Shown here piece by piece: positions 43,615 through 52,181 of a DNA stretch of 64,000 nt. Every line of letters begins with the position of its first letter. Position 1 is the first letter of the stretch. The position numbers and the translations under genes are program-made. Under the pieces are notes generated by a model. The model searched no databases. It saw only the letters and a program-made list of their open reading frames with translations, and had not been told where the DNA came from. This stretch comes from Coriobacteriia bacterium (lineage in GTDB: Bacteria; Actinomycetota; Coriobacteriia; WRKU01; WQUG01): assembly GCA_009779855.1 (NCBI GenBank), contig WRBC01000001.1, positions 149,348 through 213,347 on the forward strand, read 5' to 3'.

Positions 43615-43780
43615 TCGGTTCTCTGTGGGTTCTGCTCGTTTGCAGAATGAAGGAGAGTAATGAAGCCCTTTGCTGGTGCTTCGCCTACCGAGGTAGTCGT
43701 TTAGATACAGGAGACAGATTCATGCTGGACTGACTCCGCCTCTTTCGGCCCTCGTGACAAACTGTTTCGAGGGTTTTTTG
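43615..43780 (+). promoter_or_regulatory. Ribosomal protein L10 leader
   Basis: The 166-base region before the terminator carries the L10-leader style layout, with AAGGAGAGTAATGAAGCCC and the conserved CCTACCGAGGTAG. In this family L10 (with L12) binds its own leader and switches an attenuator. The 43749-43779 terminator completes it. Confidence 0.85.
43749..43779 (+). terminator. Attenuator terminator in the rplJ leader
   Basis: CCCTCG pairs with CGAGGG over a 13-base loop, followed by TTTTTT (43774-43779). It lies 85 bases before the rplJ start, so it is read as a conditional terminator. Confidence 0.85.
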
Positions 43781-43813
43781 TTGCCGTAGTCTACTTAGGG
43801 TTACGGCAACAAA
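43777..43813 (+). repeat. Second perfect hairpin right behind the attenuator
   Basis: TTTGTTGCCGTA pairs with TACGGCAACAAA (12 bp, no mismatch) over a 13-base loop. Its 5' arm begins within the T run of the terminator. It may shape read-through or protect the mRNA 5' end after processing. Confidence 0.75.
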
Positions 43814-43863
43814 GTGCAGCGACGTTCAGGAACAAGAACGAACTGCATTTGAAGGGAGGATAT

Positions 43864-44385
43864 ATGCCTGCAAAATCAAAATTAGCCGTTGTAGCAGAGA
43901 TTAAGGAACGCTTTAATACCTGTCCAAATGTGCTTTTAGTTGACTACCGTGGACTGAATGTTCAGTCTGTGTCGCAGTTGCGTGGTGATTTGCGCGAAGC
44001 TGGTGGTGAGATGGTTGTCTACAAGAACACTTTGACACAGATTGCTATGCGTGAACTTGCTTTGCCCTCAATGGAAGATTTGCTTGAAGGTCCTAGCGCC
44101 TTCATTTTCTCTGGGGATGATCCCGTGCCTTGTGCAAAGATACTTGCAAACTTTGCGAAAGAAAATGAAGCACTAGAGCTCAAGGGTGGCTTGGTGCAAA
44201 GCCAAGTTATCGACGAATCAGGACTGAAAGCACTCGCAACTTTGCCTTCGCGCGAAGAATTGCTTGCAAAGCTTTTGGGAACCATCAGCAATCCAGCACG
44301 TGGTACAGTCACTGTACTTTCTGGACCAGCTCGTGGACTGGTTACGGCACTTTCTGCTCTACGCGATCAGAAGGAAGCTGCGTAA
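43864..44385 (+). CDS. rplJ: 50S ribosomal protein L10
   Basis: 173 residues. The N-terminal rRNA-binding domain (VAEIKERFNTCPNVLLVDYRGLN, GGEMVVYKNTLTQIA) and the C-terminal helix that holds L12 (LSGPARGLVTALSAL) are typical. It anchors the stalk. GGGAGG before the ATG at 43864; five residues upstream are leader. Regulated by the L10 leader. Confidence 0.97.
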   Translation: MPAKSKLAVVAEIKERFNTCPNVLLVDYRGLNVQSVSQLRGDLREAGGEMVVYKNTLTQIAMRELALPSMEDLLEGPSAFIFSGDDPVPCAKILANFAKENEALELKGGLVQSQVIDESGLKALATLPSREELLAKLLGTISNPARGTVTVLSGPARGLVTALSALRDQKEAA

Positions 44386-44489
44386 CACGCAACAAGCTGT
44401 ACGAAGAATCGTGCAGCGAACTGCTCTGTGCGTAAGCAGGGTAGTCGCATATTAGAAAAAGGAAAACATTACCGAAAGGATATTTAACA

Positions 44490-44876
44490 ATGGCTGTAAC
44501 ACGTGATGAAATTATTGAAGCTTTAAAGGCAATGCCAGCTCTAGAACTGTCAGAGCTTGTGACAGAACTAGAAGAAGTATTTGGCGTTAGCGCTGCTGCA
44601 CCTATGGCAGTTGTAGCTGGCGGTGCTGCTGCAGGTGGCGGCGATGCTGCTGCGGCAGAAGAGAAGAGCGAATTTGACGTAGTCCTAGAAGGATTCGGTG
44701 ATAACAAGATCGCCGTAATCAAGGTAGTTCGCGGAATCACAGGCCTCGGTCTAAAAGAAGCGAAAGAAATGGTAGAGGGTGCTCCAAAGCCAGTCGCTGA
44801 AGGTGTAGCAAAAGATAAGGCTGAAGAAATGAAGAAAGAACTAGAAGAAGCAGGAGCTGCAGTAACTCTAAAGTAA
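44490..44876 (+). CDS. rplL: 50S ribosomal protein L7/L12
   Basis: 128 residues. N-terminal dimer domain ([19 protein letters not shown]), Ala/Gly hinge and the C-terminal factor-binding domain ([37 protein letters not shown]). It recruits translational GTPases. GAAAGGATA lies upstream of the ATG. Follows rplJ by 104 bases, and a terminator comes right after it. Confidence 0.98.
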   Translation: MAVTRDEIIEALKAMPALELSELVTELEEVFGVSAAAPMAVVAGGAAAGGGDAAAAEEKSEFDVVLEGFGDNKIAVIKVVRGITGLGLKEAKEMVEGAPKPVAEGVAKDKAEEMKKELEEAGAAVTLK

Positions 44877-44896
44877 GTTACTCGCTTGCATCTTTT

Positions 44897-44931
44897 TTAG
44901 AGACCATGCCAGTAAGGTGTGGTCTCTTTTT
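44897..44931 (+). terminator. Terminator after rplL
   Basis: AGAGACCA pairs with TGGTCTCT over a 13-base loop, followed by TTTTT. It ends the rplJ-rplL unit, and the next promoter begins only a few bases later. Confidence 0.9.
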
Positions 44932-44937
44932 CTTGGC

Positions 44938-44943
44938 TATAAT
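44938..44943 (+). promoter_or_regulatory. -10 element immediately before the exporter ATPase start
   Basis: TATAAT ends seven bases before the ATG at 44951. A start of transcription at the usual distance would fall on or next to the ATG, so the mRNA would be leaderless. No clear -35 is present. Confidence 0.55.
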
Positions 44944-44950
44944 AGAAGCC

Positions 44951-45664
44951 ATGGAATCACTCTATGCTCATGATAATGAACCCCTCATCAGTTTGCACGA
45001 TGTAAATAAGGTGTATGAAACCGGTGGAGTTCACTTTTCGGCACTCAAGGATGTAAATCTTCAAGTATTTCCTAGCGAGTTTGTGGGACTTATTGGAAAA
45101 TCAGGCAGTGGCAAGACGACGCTCATTAACATGATTACAGGAATCGATCATCTGACTTCGGGTGAAATCTGGATAGACGGAACCCCCGTGCATACCTTAA
45201 ATGAGAACCGAATGGCTATTTGGCGCGGTCACACAATAGGTGTTGTATTTCAATTCTTTCAACTTTTGCCAACGTTGACAGCGATTGAGAACGTTATGCT
45301 GCCTATGGATTTTTGCGATGTTCATGCACGCAGCGATCGAAGTGAGGTTGCCCTGTACTACCTAGAACAGGTGGAAATGGCTGATCATGCGCATAAGCTG
45401 CCCACGGAATTGTCTGGCGGTCAACAGCAACGTGTAGCCATTGCGCGCGCACTTGCCAATGATCCGCCTCTTATTGTTGCAGATGAACCTACGGGGAACC
45501 TAGACAGTAAAACGGCTGACGCGGTCTTTGGCCTTTTTGAACGTCTGGTAGACAGCGGCAAGACAATTGTGATGGTAACGCATGACAATGACTTAGCGCA
45601 GCGTGTAACACGCAGCTTACTTGTAGCAGACGGTCAGATCACAGATGACATTAAAGCCCCTTAA
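44951..45664 (+). CDS. ABC exporter ATPase (LolD/MacB type)
   Basis: 237 residues. Walker [11 protein letters not shown]-loop [12 protein letters not shown], signature [15 protein letters not shown], Walker [13 protein letters not shown] and the H-loop VTHDNDLA are all intact. The [16 protein letters not shown] segment is typical of the FtsX-permease partners. The protein ends inside the permease gene by a 20-base overlap. Likely leaderless, as the -10 lies seven bases before the ATG. Confidence 0.94.
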   Translation: MESLYAHDNEPLISLHDVNKVYETGGVHFSALKDVNLQVFPSEFVGLIGKSGSGKTTLINMITGIDHLTSGEIWIDGTPVHTLNENRMAIWRGHTIGVVFQFFQLLPTLTAIENVMLPMDFCDVHARSDRSEVALYYLEQVEMADHAHKLPTELSGGQQQRVAIARALANDPPLIVADEPTGNLDSKTADAVFGLFERLVDSGKTIVMVTHDNDLAQRVTRSLLVADGQITDDIKAP

Positions 45665-48143
45665 ACAGATTTCCCCGCGTCTTATAAAGGTGCTCCGTGA
45701 CCTTACTGCCAACAAATCACGAACTCTCTTAGTTATCCTTTCTATAGCGGTAGGAATTTATGCGATTGCTGCAACATTGGGTGCGCGACAAGTGCTCATG
45801 CGTGAATTTGAAGAGGGTTTTGAAGAAAGTAAAAAGTTCTCTATTTCTTACACCCTAAACGAAGAGTCAACGCGTGTTGAGGGGGTTCTGCGTCAGATTG
45901 ATTCGCGCGATGATGTCTTAGGTGTCAGCGGTAGACGTGTAGTTGCAGCAACATTTATACAGGTTCCAGCATACATGTCAGAGGCAGAGGCACTTTCGAC
46001 ACTTTCTGATTCGGATGAAGATAGAACTATTCTTAGCTTGCAGGCGGCTCCGGATAGTGAGTTTACCTCAGGTGCTGATGTCAATCATTTTTTCTCGCTA
46101 GAGCATCGTGTTTGGCCCCCAGGTCCGCAGGACATTATTATTGAGGCGAGTGCACTGCAGGTCTATGACCTCCGCATAGGGGACAGGCTATTCGTAGAGG
46201 TAGGTTCTGACAAGGCTATCTTTCGGATAGCTGGCTTTGCTCATGACATAAATGCTATCCCTACGATGTTTTTCAGTCAGGTCGAGGCTTTTGTTTCGAT
46301 GAGCGCACTAGCGCAATTGAATTTGCCTGAAGAGCCTAATCGTGTGATGGTGCGGGTAGACCCCGAGCTCTCTCGAGTGGAAGTTGCAAGCATTGCAGAG
46401 AATATCCAGTCTCAGCATCTTGATTCTGCAGATATCATTGTTGATCGCATGGAAGTTCCTGAGCCAAATTTCCACTTTTTTGGTAGCTTGTTCGAGGCAG
46501 TAAGCGTGTTATTGCTCTTTATGGCTTTTATGGCACTTGCCCTGTCAGGATTTTTGGTCGTAACCACAACAAATGCAATCTTGATTCAGCAGACTAGACA
46601 GCTGGGGATTATGAAGGCTATCGGGGGTATGCGACGGCAAATCTCGACGCTCTATTTTGGCTTAGTGGCGGGCTATGGCATCCTTGCGCTTTTTATCGGC
46701 ATTCCAACGGGTATTTTATTTGGTCATGCGTTCATTAATTATGCGGCAGGAGTTTTGAATTTCCATGTCACAAGCATGGCTTATCCTGCTTGGGTTATTG
46801 CACTTCTGGTCGCAGTTGGAATATTGCTTCCCGTCCTAGCTGCTTGGCTTCCGATTCAAAAAGGTGTACGAAGGCCCATTGTTGAAGTCCTTAGTTCTTA
46901 TGCAAATACGGTAGGTTTTGGCAAGGGGTGGGTAGATCGTCTACTGGGAAAGGTCAGTTTTCTACCCAGGCCCACCGCACTTGCCCTCAGATCCACTTTT
47001 TCGCGCAAAGGGAGACTTGTTTTAACTCTAACAACCTTGTTGCTCGCTTCTGGTGTTGTAATGTCAGTCTTTTCTGCTCATGCCTCTTTAGGACATACGG
47101 TAGATATGATTGGTGGTTGGTGGAAGTATGACACGCAAGTTCGTTTTGCTGCACCTGTGAATAATGAAGACTTGAAGCGCGTAGCTTATGATAATGACGA
47201 GGTCATTTATGCGGAAACTTGGCTGGATACTCGTGCAACCATTGTGCGCCCAGATGGCACGAAAAACGACTCATTCTGGGCTCTGGGCGTTCCTCCTGAA
47301 ACACGCATTCTAGACTTTGACTTTGAATACGGCAGGGCTCCAGAACCAGGGGAGCAAGGCATCATTATCGACACGGAACTTTTTGTAACAGAAGACTATC
47401 TAGAACCCCCTGCAACAGTGGAGTTAATTATTGGTGGACAAGAGGTCGAACGTCCTGTTGTAGGTGTCGTGACAGGATCCTTACAGGGGGCTCACCTATA
47501 TATGGACCGGGATGACCTGGCAGATCTCATGGGTATCTCTGGTGCATCGACACGCGTGCTTGTTCAGGCACAAGGGGGACAGTATTCACAGCCCAACTTT
47601 CGTGCAGTGCAAGAACGTCTAGGTCTGCAGACAAGGCTTGCTGAATCACTGGATAGAAATTTTACCAATCAAAATCATAGAGTCATTTCAACGCAAACTG
47701 CCGCAGAACAACTGCAGACGCAACGTGAACAGCTAGACATTCTCTCGACTTTTCTTATTATCATGGCAAGCGCACTGGCGGTTGTAGGGGTTATTGGCTT
47801 ATCAGGCTCTATGACATTAAGTGTTATCGAGTCAACGCGTGAAATTGGAATAATGCGCTCAGTTGGCGCAAGTCATCTATCGATATTCGGTATCTACATA
47901 ACACAAGGTCTTGTGGTGGGGACTATATCATGGTTTTTCGGAGTCTTTTTGTCATGGCCGCTATCTTATGTGCTCATGATGGCATTAAGCATGACCTTAG
48001 AGATGCGCCTAGCTTATCTGTTTTCATTTGAAGGCGTAGTGATTTGGCTGGTATTTGTGTGGGTTATTTCCATCCTTGCAAGCCTATTACCAGCGTGGAG
48101 GGCTTCTCAAGTGTCTATTAGAGATGCCATTTCTCACGAGTAA
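45645..48143 (+). CDS. FtsX-domain ABC permease with two membrane modules
   Basis: 832 residues. An N-terminal helix and large extracellular domain lead to three helices (about 280-400), then a second helix with a second extracellular domain and three more helices (about 700-820). [15 protein letters not shown] and [12 protein letters not shown] segments are the FtsX loops. It works with the ATPase upstream to export or regulate at the cell surface (lipoprotein, peptide or envelope hydrolase control). The substrate is unknown. Confidence 0.9.
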   Translation: MTLKPLKQISPRLIKVLRDLTANKSRTLLVILSIAVGIYAIAATLGARQVLMREFEEGFEESKKFSISYTLNEESTRVEGVLRQIDSRDDVLGVSGRRVVAATFIQVPAYMSEAEALSTLSDSDEDRTILSLQAAPDSEFTSGADVNHFFSLEHRVWPPGPQDIIIEASALQVYDLRIGDRLFVEVGSDKAIFRIAGFAHDINAIPTMFFSQVEAFVSMSALAQLNLPEEPNRVMVRVDPELSRVEVASIAENIQSQHLDSADIIVDRMEVPEPNFHFFGSLFEAVSVLLLFMAFMALALSGFLVVTTTNAILIQQTRQLGIMKAIGGMRRQISTLYFGLVAGYGILALFIGIPTGILFGHAFINYAAGVLNFHVTSMAYPAWVIALLVAVGILLPVLAAWLPIQKGVRRPIVEVLSSYANTVGFGKGWVDRLLGKVSFLPRPTALALRSTFSRKGRLVLTLTTLLLASGVVMSVFSAHASLGHTVDMIGGWWKYDTQVRFAAPVNNEDLKRVAYDNDEVIYAETWLDTRATIVRPDGTKNDSFWALGVPPETRILDFDFEYGRAPEPGEQGIIIDTELFVTEDYLEPPATVELIIGGQEVERPVVGVVTGSLQGAHLYMDRDDLADLMGISGASTRVLVQAQGGQYSQPNFRAVQERLGLQTRLAESLDRNFTNQNHRVISTQTAAEQLQTQREQLDILSTFLIIMASALAVVGVIGLSGSMTLSVIESTREIGIMRSVGASHLSIFGIYITQGLVVGTISWFFGVFLSWPLSYVLMMALSMTLEMRLAYLFSFEGVVIWLVFVWVISILASLLPAWRASQVSIRDAISHE

Positions 48144-48145
48144 AA

Positions 48146-48154
48146 TGATACAAT
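48146..48154 (+). promoter_or_regulatory. Extended -10 promoter for the polysaccharide cluster
   Basis: TGATACAAT is an extended -10 just after the permease stop, about 33 bases before the TTG start of the mutase gene. No -35 is required for this type. Confidence 0.5.
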
Positions 48155-48186
48155 GATGTGCGGATTCTTTGAGGGGAGTACGTCCT

Positions 48187-49623
48187 TTGTCACCTGCTGA
48201 AATATACTTTGGGACTGATGGCTGGCGTGCTGTTGTTGGTTCTGGGTTTGACGATGAAAGCGTTTCCCGCGTAGCTCAAGCCACCGCCCTTACTTTTCTT
48301 GAAGGCGCAGTGCGGAATACCTCGCAGAGGCCTCGTGTCTACATTGGCTACGATACTCGTGAACATGCTGCCCATTTTGCTCGCCTAGCTGCTGAAGTGA
48401 TGGTTCAGCAGGGCTTAGAGGTAGTACTCTCTGATAGTTACATTCCCACGCCAGCTCTTTGCTGGACGGTATCGCGCGATAAACAAGCCATTGGCGGAAT
48501 CCAATTAACGGCAAGTCACAATCCAGCTGGATGGCTAGGATTCAAGGTGCGTATGAGCGATGGGGGAGCCTCGCCTGCGGAATTCACTCATAGGATAGAA
48601 GGCATCCTTGCTACAAAACCAGAGGCAGCTAATTCTGGTGATAGAAAGATCAGCGAAAGTAGCCTCTGCACTAGAGACCTTGTCTCGCCTTACCTGGATG
48701 CCCTTTGTCAATTTGTGGACACAGACGCTATCAAGAACGCACAGCTTAAAGTAGTCGTGGATCCACTTTTTGGTGCTTCTCGTATATATCTTGCAGATGT
48801 TTTTGAGCGACTTGGCGTAGAGGTTCTACGCCTGCATGATAATCAAGATTTCAGTTTTGGTGGACTGCATCCAGAACCAATCCCCCCTTGGACTGATGAG
48901 GCAGCGATTGCAGTGCGCAAGTCACAGGCTGTAGCAGGATTTGTTTTGGATGGTGACGCAGATCGCTTGGGGGCAATTGATGGAGGGGGCGACTTTGTGT
49001 CTCCTCACAAGATAATTGCCCTGATTGCAGAACACCTAATTAAAAACAGAGGGCAGTTAGGCAGAATTGTGAAGACTCTTTCGACTTCTCAGCTTGTGGA
49101 TCGTCTTGCACGCAAGTTAGGCGTAGAGTCTACTACGACCCCAATTGGCTTTAAGTGGATTTATGAAGAAATGCTTAAAGGGGACGTCATGATTGGCGGT
49201 GAAGAGAGCGGGGGGATAGGCATTCCTGATCATGTGTGTGAGCGAGATGGCCTACTCATGAGTTTGCTACTTGTTGAAATGATGGCGATTACAGGGCTTA
49301 GTCTTAAGATGCTTGTTAGCCAACTGGAGGAACAGGTGGGTAGACTGTACTATCAGCGCAAGGACCTGTCCCTTGAGCCTGGTCATATGGATCGTTTCAG
49401 AAGGATACTGCCAGATTTGAAGCCTCTTCACATAGCAGATACAGCAGTGCTCGAGTACATCCATAGCGACGGTGCAAAATTCCTTTTACCGGATGATGAG
49501 TGGCTTTTGCTGCGTGCATCCGGCACGGAGCCCCTTGTGCGCATCTATGCTGAAGCAGCAAGTCCGTGTAGACTAGCAGTACTGCTAGAAGCGGGAAATC
49601 ATTTAGTGCAGGAGGCAAAATAG
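48187..49623 (+). CDS. Phosphoglucomutase/phosphomannomutase family protein
   Basis: 479 residues of the alpha-D-phosphohexomutase family: EIYFGTDGWRAVV start, phosphoserine in QLTASHNPAG (S110), metal loop DGDADRLG, sugar loop GGEESGG and phosphate loop RASGTEPLVRIY. It moves phosphate between C1 and C6 of glucose or mannose, feeding nucleotide sugars to the next three genes. The TTG start at 48187 has AGGGGAG before it. Overlaps the next gene by three bases. Confidence 0.93.
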   Translation: MSPAEIYFGTDGWRAVVGSGFDDESVSRVAQATALTFLEGAVRNTSQRPRVYIGYDTREHAAHFARLAAEVMVQQGLEVVLSDSYIPTPALCWTVSRDKQAIGGIQLTASHNPAGWLGFKVRMSDGGASPAEFTHRIEGILATKPEAANSGDRKISESSLCTRDLVSPYLDALCQFVDTDAIKNAQLKVVVDPLFGASRIYLADVFERLGVEVLRLHDNQDFSFGGLHPEPIPPWTDEAAIAVRKSQAVAGFVLDGDADRLGAIDGGGDFVSPHKIIALIAEHLIKNRGQLGRIVKTLSTSQLVDRLARKLGVESTTTPIGFKWIYEEMLKGDVMIGGEESGGIGIPDHVCERDGLLMSLLLVEMMAITGLSLKMLVSQLEEQVGRLYYQRKDLSLEPGHMDRFRRILPDLKPLHIADTAVLEYIHSDGAKFLLPDDEWLLLRASGTEPLVRIYAEAASPCRLAVLLEAGNHLVQEAK

Positions 49624-50852
49624 TGCGCGTAGTCATGGTAAATAAATATTATCCATCTCATGTTGGTGGTATCGAATTTCACATGCGCGATTTAGCAGAA
49701 GGATTAGTTGCCTCAGGACATCAAGTTCGAGTCATTGTAAGCAACGACGAGCGCAGATACAGTGAAGAACTCATAAATGGCGTAGAGGTAGTGCGTCTAC
49801 CTCGCCTCTTTGAAAGAGCATCTACCCCAGTCTGTCGTATGATTGGCCCTGTATTGAGCTTCGAATCAGAGCAAGCAGATATCCTGCACTTTCACACGCC
49901 TTACCCTTGGGGCGAATTTGAATGGGTAGGTCAGATGGCCTCAAAAAGAGTTCCTTACGTAGTTACCTATCATGCTGATATTGTCCGTCAAAGGCAGGCT
50001 TTAGCAGTTTACGGGCCTATTTTTAACAAGTTTCTCAATAGAGCCCAACTTATCATGGCCTCGTCTCCTCAACTTATTCAGTATTCACCTTGGCTTAATC
50101 CTCGTGCAGATAAGTGTAGGCAGGTTAACTTTGGATTGCCAGTAGAGAGCATTGCTCATAATGAGAAAGCTGTTGCCCGTGCAGCAGTTCTTCGCGAAGA
50201 ACTGGCTGCTTCTGTAGATGGAGCTCATAAGCCAGTAGTTCTTTTCGTGGGCAGACTTATCTATTACAAAGGTATTGAAGTTCTTGCTCGCGCAATTCCC
50301 AAAGTAGATGCTCATTTCGTCATTATTGGCAGCGGCCCAGACCGTGCTGTCATAGATCATGTGCAAAGACATGAAGAGCTCGCAAAGCGCATTCACGTAA
50401 TAGACTACGCCAGCGACGAGGATTTAGCCGCGTGGTATCATGCTGCAGACGTATTGACCTTGCCTAGCGTCGAGAACTCTGAAGCCTTTGGCTTAGTTCA
50501 AATTGAGGCACATGCTGCAGGGACTCCTGTTGTTTCTAGTAGGCTTAGAACTGGTGTACCCTATGCAAATCTTGATGGGGTAACAGGGTTAACCGTTCCT
50601 CCTCGTGACTCTGATGCGCTGGCAGGATCGCTTAATGCACTGCTTTCTGACGAAGGCACACGCCTGCGCTTAGGAAGGCAAGCGCAGGCGCGCGCCCTTG
50701 CGGAATTTAATATTGACCAAATGATAAAAGGTGTAGAGTCGGTTTACTGCGAAGCGATTACACTGAAGAACAACAGCAGACCTCAATGTCCTACTATTCA
50801 GCCCAGCGCGAATATGCTGAAGGTTGATAGAGAAAACGTTGACGGGGTCTAG
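49623..50852 (+). CDS. Family 4 glycosyltransferase
   Basis: 409 residues, GT-B fold. N-terminal acceptor domain with MVNKYYPSHVGGIEFHMRDLAEGL; C-terminal donor domain with VVLFVGRLIYYKGIEVL and the EX7E motif region ENSEAFGLVQIEAHAAGTPVV. The GTG start overlaps the mutase stop. It adds a sugar during surface polysaccharide assembly; donor and linkage unknown. A 35-residue non-conserved tail ends the protein. Confidence 0.92.
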   Translation: MRVVMVNKYYPSHVGGIEFHMRDLAEGLVASGHQVRVIVSNDERRYSEELINGVEVVRLPRLFERASTPVCRMIGPVLSFESEQADILHFHTPYPWGEFEWVGQMASKRVPYVVTYHADIVRQRQALAVYGPIFNKFLNRAQLIMASSPQLIQYSPWLNPRADKCRQVNFGLPVESIAHNEKAVARAAVLREELAASVDGAHKPVVLFVGRLIYYKGIEVLARAIPKVDAHFVIIGSGPDRAVIDHVQRHEELAKRIHVIDYASDEDLAAWYHAADVLTLPSVENSEAFGLVQIEAHAAGTPVVSSRLRTGVPYANLDGVTGLTVPPRDSDALAGSLNALLSDEGTRLRLGRQAQARALAEFNIDQMIKGVESVYCEAITLKNNSRPQCPTIQPSANMLKVDRENVDGV

Positions 50853-50857
50853 CTGAT

Positions 50858-52180
50858 ATGTCCCGTTTGAGGTTTCGCCTCTTTTCCCTTTTTGCTGATG
50901 CTTTCTTTGTTAATGCAGCGGTAATCGTAGCGTTTTTGATGCGCTTCATGGGTCAAATTCCACCAGGGAACCTTGATGCTTATCTTACCTTGATGCCCTT
51001 GCTCACTTTGGCGTACCTTACGTGTGGATGGCTCTACAACCTTTATGAGCCTGAGCAACTTGATTCGCCTTGGGCAACAACGTCACGAGTGTTTCCCGCG
51101 GCAATTTTGGGAACGCTAGGCTTGACGGCTATTGCATTTCTGGGGGGTGAGGGAACTGCTGCCTTTCCGCGGCTGACTTTGCCTATTATTCTGATCTTGA
51201 GCATCGCATTTCTGTTGGGTTGGAGACTGCTTTTCCTGCGCTTCGGCAAAATCAATTGGCCAGAGCAGCGTACCCTTATCATTGGTCATGGGGGCATAGC
51301 ACATGACCTTGCGACATCAATACAGGAAAGAACAAAGTGGGGATGGAAGCTTGTTGGTATCATACCTTCAAGCTATGGTCAGCAGCGTATTAACCAGATT
51401 ATTGTAGATTCTAGAGTGAATCGCATTATTGTTGCAGATCCTGCTCAATTGCGGGAGTTTGTCGAGCAATTAGTTCTTGCTGAACATGCGAAGTTAACCG
51501 TTGATGTAGTTCCAGAACTTTATGAAACATTCATTGGGCAAACGCATACTATTATTGGGGACATTCCGCTTATGCGTATAGTCTCAGGCAATATTCCGCG
51601 CTACCAGCGCTTGTTAAAACGCAGCGTTGACCTTTTTGGGGCCCTAATTTTAGCCATAGTAGCAGCGCCAATTATGTTCTTTGCTGCCCTTTTAATTCTT
51701 CTTTCTGACGGAAGACCTCTTTTTTATAAACAAAAGCGTGTAGGGCGCAATCAGTCTCTTTTTTGGATATTCAAATTTCGCACAATGGTAAAAAATGCAG
51801 AGGAGCTTTCTGGCCCTGTTCTTGCTACTGAAGATGATCCGCGAATAACACCTGTTGGTCGTAGATTGCGTAAGTTTCGTATAGATGAACTTCCTCAGGT
51901 CATTAATATAATGCGCGGAGAGATGAGCTTCATTGGACCCCGTCCAGAAAGGCCAGAGTTTGTTAGTCAGTACCTGCAAGAGATCCCTGGTTATTCAGAA
52001 CGTTTTCGCATTAAGCCGGGGGTAACGGGGCTTGCTCAAACTAATGGGGGGTATGCTACGACTCCAGATCGTAAATTGAAGTACGATTTAATGTACCTAT
52101 ATCACCAAAGTCTGATGCTGGATGCACAAATCATGGTAGAAACAGTAAAAGTTATACTTTCAGGAAGAGGAGCACGCTAG
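50858..52180 (+). CDS. Polyprenyl glycosylphosphotransferase (initiating sugar transferase)
   Basis: 440 residues. Four N-terminal helices, a Rossmann-like middle domain (RTLIIGHGGIAHDLATSIQ), one more helix (about 260-280) and the catalytic C-terminal domain with PLFYKQKRVGRNQSLFWIFKFRTM, LRKFRIDELPQVINIMRGEMSFIGPRPERPEF. It moves a sugar-1-phosphate to undecaprenyl phosphate, the first committed step of a surface polysaccharide. Confidence 0.94.
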   Translation: MSRLRFRLFSLFADAFFVNAAVIVAFLMRFMGQIPPGNLDAYLTLMPLLTLAYLTCGWLYNLYEPEQLDSPWATTSRVFPAAILGTLGLTAIAFLGGEGTAAFPRLTLPIILILSIAFLLGWRLLFLRFGKINWPEQRTLIIGHGGIAHDLATSIQERTKWGWKLVGIIPSSYGQQRINQIIVDSRVNRIIVADPAQLREFVEQLVLAEHAKLTVDVVPELYETFIGQTHTIIGDIPLMRIVSGNIPRYQRLLKRSVDLFGALILAIVAAPIMFFAALLILLSDGRPLFYKQKRVGRNQSLFWIFKFRTMVKNAEELSGPVLATEDDPRITPVGRRLRKFRIDELPQVINIMRGEMSFIGPRPERPEFVSQYLQEIPGYSERFRIKPGVTGLAQTNGGYATTPDRKLKYDLMYLYHQSLMLDAQIMVETVKVILSGRGAR

Positions 52181-52181
52181 G

